7,314 nt of DNA from Zoogloeaceae bacterium (GTDB taxonomy: Bacteria > Pseudomonadota > Gammaproteobacteria > Burkholderiales > Rhodocyclaceae): NCBI GenBank assembly GCA_031278735.1, contig JAITJU010000287.1, forward strand, positions 1 through 7,314. Reading direction: 5' to 3'. The notes under the pieces are model-generated. The model did no database searches and was not told the origin of the DNA. It saw nothing but the letters and a program-made list of their open reading frames with translations. The translations under genes and the position numbers were made by a program. Within the stretch, counting starts at the first letter, position 1; each line of letters opens with the position of its first letter. Positions 1 to 6,316 of the stretch are shown piece by piece.

Positions 1-1182
1 GGTCACGTCCTCCATGCCGGGCAGGTCGTACATGATGTCGAGCAGCACCTGCTCCAGAATGGAACGCAGGCCGCGCGCGCCGGTTCTTTTGTCCAACGCT
101 TTCCTGGCAATGGCGGCCAGCGCGGCGGGACGAACCTCCAACGCCACATCCTCCATGTCGAAAAGTTTCTGGTACTGCTTGACGAGCGCGTTCTTCGGCT
201 CGGTCAGAATCCGCACCAGCGCCGGTTCTTCCAGTTCCCGCAAAGTGGCGGTCACCGGCAGACGGCCAATGAGTTCCGGTATCAGGCCGAACTTGATCAG
301 ATCATCCGGCTCCACGTCGCAGAGTATGTCGCTCGCCTGTTTTTCGCTTTTGCCCTTCACCGTGGCGGCAAACCCGATGCCGCCTTTTTCGGAACGCGCC
401 TGGATGATTTTCTCCAGACCGTCAAACGCGCCGCCGCAAATGAACAGGATGTTCGACGTATCCACCAGGACAAAATCCTGGTTGGGCTTCTTGCGCCCGC
501 CCTGCGGCGGAACGGAGGCGACGGTGCCCTCTATCAGCTTCAGCAGCGCCTGCTGCACGCCTTCGCCGGAAACGTCGCGGGTAATGGAAGGATTTTCCGA
601 ACGACGCGAGATCTTGTCGATTTCGTCAATATAAATGATGCCCTGCTGCGCCTTTTCAACATCGTAGCCACAGGTTTGCAGGAGCTTCTGGATGATGTTC
701 TCCACGTCCTCGCCCACGTAGCCCGCCTGGGTAAGCGTGGTGGCGTCCGCCATGGCGAAGGGAACGTTCAGCATGCGCGCCAGCGTCTGCGCCAGCAAGG
801 TCTTCCCGGAACCCGTGGGGCCGATGAGCAGAATGTTGCTCTTGGAAAGCTCCACGTCATCAACCTTGCCCTGATAGCGCAGCCGCTTGTAATGGTTGTA
901 TACCGCCACCGCCAGAATGCGCTTGGCCGTCTCCTGCCCGATGACATAATCATCGAGATGGCGGGCGATGTCGCGCGGCATGGGCAGCGCGTCGACCTTG
1001 TCGTGCAAAAGCTGATCGGCGGGCAAATCGTCGTGGATGATGTCGTTGCACAGCGCGATGCATTCATCGCAGATGAATATGGAGGGCGGCCCGGAAATCA
1101 GCTTTTTCACCTCATGCTGGCTCTTGCTGCAAAACGAGCAATACAGCAGCTTGTCGCTGTCGTGTTTATCCTTGTCTGTCAT
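1..1182 (-). CDS. clpX: ATP-dependent unfoldase ClpX, C-terminus cut by window edge
   Basis: This is the AAA+ unfoldase that recognises substrates (for example ssrA-tagged proteins), unfolds them with ATP and feeds them into ClpP in the cytoplasm. I translated 394 codons from the ATG at 1182; it is open to the left edge. E. coli ClpX is 424 residues, so about 30 are missing. Visible in order: the N-terminal zinc-binding domain with C15, C18, C38 and C41; Walker A GPTGSGKT at 121-128; pore loop GYVG at 154-157; Walker B ending IDEID at 185-189; pore-2 region RKK at 230-232 where RKH is usual; the ClpP-docking IGF tripeptide at 269-271; arginine finger in GRLP (R307); sensor 2 in GARGLR (R370). 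GGAGA lies 6 bases before the ATG. It follows clpP after 28 bases and is surely cotranscribed. In related genomes lon often comes next, which is inference here. Oddities: the RKK motif and one extra proline (PP at 32-33) in the zinc domain. Confidence 0.98.
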   Translation of the reverse strand, partial: MTDKDKHDSDKLLYCSFCSKSQHEVKKLISGPPSIFICDECIALCNDIIHDDLPADQLLHDKVDALPMPRDIARHLDDYVIGQETAKRILAVAVYNHYKRLRYQGKVDDVELSKSNILLIGPTGSGKTLLAQTLARMLNVPFAMADATTLTQAGYVGEDVENIIQKLLQTCGYDVEKAQQGIIYIDEIDKISRRSENPSITRDVSGEGVQQALLKLIEGTVASVPPQGGRKKPNQDFVLVDTSNILFICGGAFDGLEKIIQARSEKGGIGFAATVKGKSEKQASDILCDVEPDDLIKFGLIPELIGRLPVTATLRELEEPALVRILTEPKNALVKQYQKLFDMEDVALEVRPAALAAIARKALDKRTGARGLRSILEQVLLDIMYDLPGMEDVT

Positions 1183-1210
1183 TTGGGTTCTCCGGCGGGG
1201 TATCGAAAAG

Positions 1211-1837
1211 TCATGCCGCGTCGCGGCGCGCCATCACCCGATCAATCAGACCGTATTCGACAGCTTCCGGCGCGGCCAGGAAGTTGTCCCGATCGGTATC
1301 TTTTTCGATGCGCTCGATCGGCTGCCCGGTATGTTCGGACATGATGCGGTTCAGCTTTTCGCGGATGGCAAGGATTTCCCTGGCGTGAATGGCGATGTCG
1401 GAAGCCTGCCCCTGGAAACCGCCTATCGGCTGATGAATCATCATGCGCGCGTTGGGCAGCGCGAAGCGTTTGCCTTTCGCGCCCGCGCACAGCAGAAACG
1501 CGCCCATGGAAGCGGCCTGCCCCATGCACAGGGTGGAAATGTCCGGCTTGATGAACTGCATGGTGTCATAGATGGAAAGCCCCGCCGTCACCGATCCGCC
1601 AGGAGAATTGATGTAAAGGGAAATATCCTTGTCGGGATTTTCCGCTTCCAGAAAAAGGAGTTGCGCCACAACCAGATTGGCCATGTCATCCGTTATCTGA
1701 CCAATCAAAAACACCACCCGCTCTTTCAACAGACGGGAATAAATGTCATAGGCGCGCTCGCCGCGCCCGCTTTGCTCCACAACCATCGGCACCAGTCCCA
1801 GCGCCCTGGGTTCCATCGCGTCATATTTCATCATCAT
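1211..1837 (-). CDS. clpP: ATP-dependent Clp protease proteolytic subunit ClpP
   Basis: Serine peptidase that forms the tetradecameric degradation chamber and works with ClpX (and ClpA where present). It has 208 residues, against 207 in E. coli. The catalytic triad is visible: S110 in MGQAASMGA, H135 in MMIHQP, and D184 in DTDRDNF, with the same spacings (25 and 49) as in E. coli. The oxyanion-loop SPGGS lies at 78-82. The first 12 or 13 residues look like the short propeptide removed by self-processing, with the mature chain beginning near GLVPMVVEQ. The start is ambiguous: three ATG codons in a row (1837, 1834, 1831). GGGAG sits 7 bases before the first, and AGGA sits 7 bases before the third, so either may be used; the first is given. 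The gene lies 32 bases after tig and 28 bases before clpX, the usual tig-clpP-clpX operon. Confidence 0.98.
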   Translation of the reverse strand: MMMKYDAMEPRALGLVPMVVEQSGRGERAYDIYSRLLKERVVFLIGQITDDMANLVVAQLLFLEAENPDKDISLYINSPGGSVTAGLSIYDTMQFIKPDISTLCMGQAASMGAFLLCAGAKGKRFALPNARMMIHQPIGGFQGQASDIAIHAREILAIREKLNRIMSEHTGQPIERIEKDTDRDNFLAAPEAVEYGLIDRVMARRDAA

Positions 1838-1869
1838 TTCCTTTCTCCCTTTCTCTCCGCGCGAGGCGT

Positions 1870-3183
1870 TCAGTCCGTTTGCAGCCCCATCAATTCCTCG
1901 AAAGCGACTGTTTTTTCCGTGACCCTGGCGCGCTCCAGCACCCAGGCAATCACGTTGTTTTCCGTCGCCATGTTTTCCACGTTGGCCAGCGCGGCGGGAT
2001 TGGCATAAACGGATTGCACCATTTCCTGCGGCGTTTCGTAGGTTTCGGCGGCTTCCTCGACCAACGCCCTGACCTGTTCAGGCTTGCCGCGCAGATCGCC
2101 GACGCGGGTAATCTCGGCAAAAATCAGGCCGAGCGTCACGCGCCGCCTGGCGCCTTCGGCAAACCACTCCGCTTGCAGGGAGAATTCCTTGCCGTTCGCG
2201 CCGCGCCTTTCCAGATCCTGGCGCGCTTCCTGCATCATTTTCCGCACTTCCGCGGCAACCAGCGACCGGGGCGCCGGTATCGGGTTGGCCGTCAGCAGAA
2301 CGGCCAGCACCTGCTCCTTGAGACGGGCGTCGATGCGCTTTTTCACCTCGCGCTTCAGGTTGCCCTCGATTTCGGCGCGCATCTTGGCGATGTCGCCATC
2401 CGCCACGCCCAGGGAACGGGCAAACTCCGCATCCACTTCCGGCAGGGTCGGCGCCATCACCTGCTTGACGGTCACATCGAACCGCGCCGTCTCGCCCGCC
2501 AGGTGTTCGGCGGCGTAATCCGGCGGAAAAGCAAGATCGAACTGCCGGGATTCCCCCGCCCGCAAGCCTTCCACGGCGGCTTCAAAATCCGGCAACATCA
2601 TGTTTCTGCCGAGCACGAAGGGATAATCCTCGGCGCTGCCGCCCTCGAAGGCTTCGCCATTCTTCTTGCCGCTAAAGCTCACCACCACGCGATCATCCTT
2701 TGCCGCGCCGCGCTCGACGGGGTTATAGCGCACTCGCTGCCGCCGCAGAACCGCAATGGTCTTGTCGACTTCGGCATCCGTGACGACCAGCGCCGGACGC
2801 TCGATTTCCGCGCCGGACACGTCTCCAAGCGTAAACTCCGGAAAAGTCTCGAAAATGGCGGAAAATTCCAGCGTCTTGTCATTGGCGCCGCGATCCGGCT
2901 TCGGATCGATGCGGGGGTAGCCCGCCACATTGAGTTTTTGCTGCGCGACGGCTTTATCGAAAGCCGTTTTCACGGCTTCTTCCAGCGCCTCGCTGTACGC
3001 CTTGGCGCCATATTGCTGGCGCACAATGGAAAGCGGCGCCTTGCCGGGACGAAACCCCGCCAGCTTCACGGCGCGGCTTATGCGCCGCAAACGCTCATCC
3101 GTGGCGACGTTGAGCGCGTCCAGCGGCACGGAGATATCCAGACTGCGTTCCAGCGGGTTGGCGCTCGATGCGGTATTTTCCAT
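1870..3183 (-). CDS. tig: Trigger factor, ribosome-associated chaperone and prolyl isomerase
   Basis: Trigger factor docks at the ribosome exit tunnel, shields nascent chains and has peptidyl-prolyl isomerase activity. The product is 437 residues (E. coli 432). The N-terminal ribosome-binding domain carries the signature GFRPGKAP at 43-50. A FKBP-type isomerase domain spans about 160-245, with LGRNMMLPDFEAAVEGL in its middle. The remaining C-terminal half is the helical substrate-cradling domain, typical in length. The frame stays open for 23 codons upstream, but the ATG at 3183 is chosen because AAGGA lies 6 bases before it and a good extended -10 lies just upstream, which would exclude the longer form from the transcript. 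First gene of the tig-clpP-clpX operon, divergent from secA. No missing key motif noted. Confidence 0.98.
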   Translation of the reverse strand: MENTASSANPLERSLDISVPLDALNVATDERLRRISRAVKLAGFRPGKAPLSIVRQQYGAKAYSEALEEAVKTAFDKAVAQQKLNVAGYPRIDPKPDRGANDKTLEFSAIFETFPEFTLGDVSGAEIERPALVVTDAEVDKTIAVLRRQRVRYNPVERGAAKDDRVVVSFSGKKNGEAFEGGSAEDYPFVLGRNMMLPDFEAAVEGLRAGESRQFDLAFPPDYAAEHLAGETARFDVTVKQVMAPTLPEVDAEFARSLGVADGDIAKMRAEIEGNLKREVKKRIDARLKEQVLAVLLTANPIPAPRSLVAAEVRKMMQEARQDLERRGANGKEFSLQAEWFAEGARRRVTLGLIFAEITRVGDLRGKPEQVRALVEEAAETYETPQEMVQSVYANPAALANVENMATENNVIAWVLERARVTEKTVAFEELMGLQTD

Positions 3184-3215
3184 GTAGAATCCTTGCACAA
3201 AGGCTAAATCGCGCA

Positions 3216-3224
3216 AATATAGCA
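3216..3224 (-). promoter_or_regulatory. Extended -10 promoter candidate for tig-clpP-clpX
   Basis: On the minus strand the sequence is TGCTATATT, which fits an extended -10 (TGn followed by TATATT, 5 of 6 to TATAAT). No good -35 hexamer is seen 16-18 bases upstream, which is acceptable for extended -10 promoters. Predicted initiation near 3209 leaves a leader of roughly 26 bases that contains the AAGGA ribosome binding site. A sigma-32 type match is not convincing. Prediction only. Confidence 0.55.
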
Positions 3225-3264
3225 CAGGGGAAGATTTTTTCGCGCCCTTCACAGGCGGGAAAGG

Positions 3265-3279
3265 GCAATCGCGCGAATG
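3265..3279. repeat. Left arm of a 15-base inverted repeat
   Basis: GCAATCGCGCGAATG is the exact reverse complement of the sequence at 3454-3468. This arm is itself the centre of a longer near-palindrome at 3263-3282, in which GGGCA and TGCCC flank TCGCGCGA with one A/A mismatch on the axis sides. It lies upstream of the tig promoter candidate and could be a protein binding site. No regulator is identified. Confidence 0.7.
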
Positions 3280-3453
3280 CCCATGTCGTACAGGCCGTCA
3301 TTTCCTCGTTTGCATCCAGAGCGTCATGAAGCGGTCGTTGTTCCATGCGGTCATCTGTCTTTTGGGGGGATGGAGCGCCGTCAGGCGACTGGCGACTCGA
3401 CGCAACGGCCCTGCATCGGGTCAGCGCCCTTGCGGGAGGCAAACTCAGGGGAA

Positions 3454-3468
3454 CATTCGCGCGATTGC
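3454..3468. repeat. Right arm of a 15-base inverted repeat
   Basis: CATTCGCGCGATTGC is the exact reverse complement of 3265-3279. The TCGCGCGA core is palindromic, but the outer GGGC/GCCC flanks of the left arm are not kept here. It lies about 45 bases upstream of the secA extended -10, matching the position of the left arm relative to the tig promoter. Confidence 0.7.
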
Positions 3469-3510
3469 TCCGGGTTTGCCTCGTCTTCTGTCCCCGACGC
3501 TTGCGCCTGA

Positions 3511-3519
3511 TGCTAGAAT
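3511..3519 (+). promoter_or_regulatory. Extended -10 promoter candidate for secA
   Basis: TGCTAGAAT fits an extended -10 (TGn plus TAGAAT, 5 of 6 to TATAAT). The best-spaced -35 region is C-rich and poor. Predicted initiation near 3526 gives a leader of about 40 bases that still includes the AGGAG at 3536-3540. The sequence just downstream, CGCGATTTTGCC at 3520-3531, matches 11 of 12 bases of the corresponding stretch after the tig -10. Confidence 0.55.
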
Positions 3520-3535
3520 CGCGATTTTGCCGCTC

Positions 3536-3565
3536 AGGAGCGCGCGCCTTGGCGCGTCTTACGTG
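3536..3565 (+). promoter_or_regulatory. secA leader: displaced Shine-Dalgarno, hairpin and mini-ORF
   Basis: AGGAG at 3536-3540 is the only good ribosome binding site before secA, but it lies 25 bases from the ATG. The bases between can form a hairpin: CGCGC at 3543-3547 pairs with GCGCG at 3552-3556 around a CTTG loop, with a possible extra G-T pair outside. Folding would cut the effective spacing to about 9 bases. Alternatively, a TTG at 3549 lies 8 bases after AGGAG and opens a 5-codon frame that stops at TGA 3564-3566, overlapping the secA ATG by one base. Either would make secA translation structured or coupled. The arrangement is seen; its function is inferred. Confidence 0.5.
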
Positions 3566-6274
3566 ATGATTTCTGGTTTACTCAAAAAGATTTTCGGCAG
3601 CCGCAATGATCGGCTGATCAGACAATACGCCCAGACGGCGCGCCGCATCAACGCGTTGGAAGCGGACATCGCCGCCCTTTCCGACAGCGGCTTGCAGGCG
3701 AAAACCGGGGAATTCCGCCAGCGCCACGCCCAGGGCGAAAGTCTGGACGCGCTGCTGCCGGAGGCGTTCGCCGTCGTGCGCGAAGCCAGCAAACGGGTGC
3801 TGGGGATGCGCCATTTCGACGTGCAGCTGATAGGCGGCATGGTGCTGCATCACGGCAAAATCGCGGAAATGCGCACCGGCGAAGGCAAAACGCTGGCGGC
3901 AACCCTGCCCGCCTACCTGAACGCGCTTGCCGGCAAGGGCGTGCATATCGTCACCGTCAATGATTACCTCGCCAGCCGCGACGCGGAATGGATGGGACGA
4001 CTGCACCGCTTCCTCGGCCTTGCCGTGGGCGTGAATCTCACGCAGATGGCGCATGACGACAAACGCGCCGCCTACGCCGCGGACATCACCTACGGCACGA
4101 ACAACGAATTCGGTTTCGACTACTTGCGCGACAACATGGTCTACAGCACCGACGAACGGGTGCAGCGCGGCTTGAATTTTGCCATCGTCGATGAAGTGGA
4201 CTCCATCCTTATCGACGAGGCGAGAACGCCGCTCATCATTTCCGGCCAATCCGAGGATCGCACCGACCTCTACCTGCGCATGGACAAGGTGGCGCCGCTC
4301 TTGACGCGCGCGCCGGAAGAAAAGGCGGAAGGCGATTACTGGGTGGATGAAAAAAGCCATCAGGTGCATTTCAGCGAGGAAGGTCATGAACACGCCGAGC
4401 AGATTCTGGTCAACATGGGATTGCTCCCCGACGGGCGCAGCCTCTACGAGGCCGCCAACATCGGCCTGATGCACCACCTGAACGCCGCCCTGCGCGCCCA
4501 TACCCTGTTTCACCGCGATCAGCAGTACATCATCCGGGACGGCGCGGTGGTCATCATCGACGAATTCACCGGCCACGCCCTGGCCGGACGTCGCTGGTCG
4601 GACGGTCTGCATCAGGCCGTGGAAGCCAAGGAAGGACTGCCCATCCAGAATGAGAACCAGACGCTGGCCTCCATCACCTTCCAGAATTATTTCCGCATGT
4701 ACGAAAAACTCGCGGGCATGACCGGCACGGCAGATACCGAGGCTTACGAGTTTCACCAGATTTACGGGCTGGAAACCGTGGTCATCCCCACGCATCGCCC
4801 GATGGTGCGGCAGGATTTCAACGATCTGGTGTTCAAGACCGCCGCCGAAAAACATCAGGCCATCATCGCCGACGTCAAGGAATGTCATGGCCGCGGCCAG
4901 CCGGTGCTCCTGGGCACGACTTCCGTGGAAGCCTCGGAATTGCTGTCGCGGCTTCTGGACAAGGAAAAACTGCCCCATCAGGTGTTGAACGCCAAACAGC
5001 ACGCGCGCGAAGCGCAGATCGTCATTCAGGCCGGACGTCCCGGCATGATTACCGTTGCCACCAATATGGCGGGGCGGGGCACGGACATCGTGCTGGGCGG
5101 CAATGTCGACAAGCTGATTGCCGCCGTGCAGGACGACGAAAAGATCACGCCCGCCGAGCGCGCGTCGCGCGTCGAGGAACTGAAGGCCGAATGGCAGGTT
5201 CTGCACGAACAGGTGCTGGCGGCGGGCGGTTTGCGGATCATCGCTTCCGAGCGGCATGAATCCCGCCGCATCGACAACCAGTTGCGCGGTCGCGCCGGGC
5301 GTCAGGGCGACGCCGGTTCCTCGCGGTTCTACCTGTCGCTGGACGATCCCCTGCTGCGCATCTTCGCGGGCGATCGCCTGCGCGGCATCATGGACAAGCT
5401 GAAGATGCCGGAAGGCGAGGCGATTGAGCATCCGCTGGTTTCCCGCTCGCTGGAATCGGCGCAGCGCAAGGTGGAAGGGCGTAATTTCGACATGCGCAAG
5501 CAGCTGCTCGAATACGACGATGTCGCCAACGACCAGCGCAAGGTAATCTACGCCCAGCGCAACGAGATTCTGGAAAGCGACGATATTTCCGAAACCATCG
5601 CCGCCATGCGGCACGGCGTGCTGGCGGACACCCTGCGCCAGTTCATTCCGGAAGATTCCGTCGAGGAACAATGGGACATCTCCGGTCTCGAGCGCGCCCT
5701 ACTGGGCGATTTTCTGCTGGAAGCGCCGGTAGGCCAATGGTTGACGCAGGATAACAGCCTGACCGACGAAGCCATCCTGAAGCGCCTCGTCGCGCTCGTC
5801 GACGATGTGTACGCCGCCAAGGTCGCGCAGGTCGGCCAAGGCGTCTTTGCCCAATTCGAGCGCAATATCATGCTGCAAAGCCTGGATACGCACTGGCGCG
5901 AGCATCTGGGCGCGCTGGATCATCTGCGCCAGGGCATACACCTGCGCGGCTACGCGCAAAAGAATCCCAAGCAGGAATACAAGCGCGAAGCCTTTGAACT
6001 GTTCGAGTCCCTGCTGGATATCGTGCGCCGCGAAGTCACCCGGGTGTTGGTCACGGTGCAGATTCGCTCCCAGGCGGACGTGGAGGAAAGCAAACCCGAC
6101 GAAGTGGAAAACGTCCGCTATCGCCACGCCGGTTATGACGAGGAGACAGACGACGACGTTCCGGCGGCACGGAAAACGCAGCCCTTTCACGCCGAACCCA
6201 AAATCGGACGCAATGATCCCTGTCCGTGCGGCAGCGGCAAAAAATACAAACACTGTCACGGCAAGCTCACCTGA
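3566..6274 (+). CDS. secA: Preprotein translocase ATPase SecA
   Basis: SecA is the ATP-driven motor that pushes unfolded preproteins through SecYEG, moving between cytosol and inner membrane. From this ATG the product is 902 residues (E. coli 901) and starts with MISGLLKKIFGSRNDR, matching the E. coli N-terminus closely; the 80 in-frame codons upstream are therefore not part of it. Visible: Walker A MRTGEGKT at 102-109; TYGTNNEFGFDYLRDNM at 175-191; Walker B VDEVD at 208-212; the GRRWSDGLHQAVEAKEG block at 341-357; MTGTADTEA at 385-393; TNMAGRGTDIVLGG at 499-512; the arginine-finger helicase motif in LRGRAGRQGD at 573-582; the IRA/scaffold region RQGIHLRGYAQKNPKQEYKRE near 788-808; and a C-terminal zinc tail with C886, C888, C897 and H898 that contacts SecB and lipids. 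Odd: DEFTGH at 332-337, where DEFTGR or DEHTGR is usual. No secM-like arrest peptide is recognisable upstream. Confidence 0.99.
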   Translation: MISGLLKKIFGSRNDRLIRQYAQTARRINALEADIAALSDSGLQAKTGEFRQRHAQGESLDALLPEAFAVVREASKRVLGMRHFDVQLIGGMVLHHGKIAEMRTGEGKTLAATLPAYLNALAGKGVHIVTVNDYLASRDAEWMGRLHRFLGLAVGVNLTQMAHDDKRAAYAADITYGTNNEFGFDYLRDNMVYSTDERVQRGLNFAIVDEVDSILIDEARTPLIISGQSEDRTDLYLRMDKVAPLLTRAPEEKAEGDYWVDEKSHQVHFSEEGHEHAEQILVNMGLLPDGRSLYEAANIGLMHHLNAALRAHTLFHRDQQYIIRDGAVVIIDEFTGHALAGRRWSDGLHQAVEAKEGLPIQNENQTLASITFQNYFRMYEKLAGMTGTADTEAYEFHQIYGLETVVIPTHRPMVRQDFNDLVFKTAAEKHQAIIADVKECHGRGQPVLLGTTSVEASELLSRLLDKEKLPHQVLNAKQHAREAQIVIQAGRPGMITVATNMAGRGTDIVLGGNVDKLIAAVQDDEKITPAERASRVEELKAEWQVLHEQVLAAGGLRIIASERHESRRIDNQLRGRAGRQGDAGSSRFYLSLDDPLLRIFAGDRLRGIMDKLKMPEGEAIEHPLVSRSLESAQRKVEGRNFDMRKQLLEYDDVANDQRKVIYAQRNEILESDDISETIAAMRHGVLADTLRQFIPEDSVEEQWDISGLERALLGDFLLEAPVGQWLTQDNSLTDEAILKRLVALVDDVYAAKVAQVGQGVFAQFERNIMLQSLDTHWREHLGALDHLRQGIHLRGYAQKNPKQEYKREAFELFESLLDIVRREVTRVLVTVQIRSQADVEESKPDEVENVRYRHAGYDEETDDDVPAARKTQPFHAEPKIGRNDPCPCGSGKKYKHCHGKLT

Positions 6275-6316
6275 TTTGCCGCCCCGTCCTTTCTCACAGA
6301 GGAACAAGAACTCCCG

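Larger units (their letters stand above)
3184..3565. other. Divergent tig-secA intergenic region
   Basis: These 382 bases lie between two divergent start codons. Supported content: an extended -10 candidate near each end, a 15-base inverted repeat pair at 3265-3279 and 3454-3468, and the secA leader with a displaced Shine-Dalgarno and hairpin. The core AATCGCG occurs on the plus strand at 3207-3213 and 3267-3273, and its complement CGCGATT at 3460-3466 and 3520-3526, so spacing is exactly 60 bases on each side. Short open frames exist (3277-3510 and 3345-3566, plus strand; 3095-3442, minus strand) but their products match no family I know and the minus one overlaps tig. Between about 3283 and 3453 I see nothing specific. 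Confidence 0.7.

Noticed and set aside
1037..2008. 323-residue plus-strand frame opposite clpP and the clpX start
   Set aside because: It crosses three real genes on the other strand and resembles no family.
1879..3207. 442-residue plus-strand frame opposite tig
   Set aside because: It is the complement of a clear trigger factor gene, with His/Arg/Gly-rich composition typical of antisense frames.
3216..3260. Sigma-32 heat-shock promoter before tig
   Set aside because: CCCCTGTG loosely resembles the CCCCATnT element, but the -35 match (CTGTGAA for CTTGAA) is broken and the spacing long.
3277..3510. 77-residue plus-strand ORF in the intergenic region
   Set aside because: Low-complexity, no family resemblance and no convincing start; its TGA overlaps the next ATG at 3510, but that is likely chance.
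3326..3565. 80-codon N-terminal extension of SecA
   Set aside because: SecA homologues begin at MISGLLKKIFGS-type sequence, the extension resembles nothing, and the promoter candidate at 3511-3519 lies inside it.
3345..3566. SecM-like secretion monitor upstream of secA
   Set aside because: The 73-residue frame ends at the secA start as secM-like peptides might, but it has no signal peptide and no arrest motif of the FxxxxWIxxxxGIRAGP type.
3578..5671. 697-residue open frame antisense to secA
   Set aside because: It mirrors the SecA codons, is rich in His/Gln/Val as expected for a reverse shadow, and has no recognisable domain. GC-rich coding bias explains the lack of stops.
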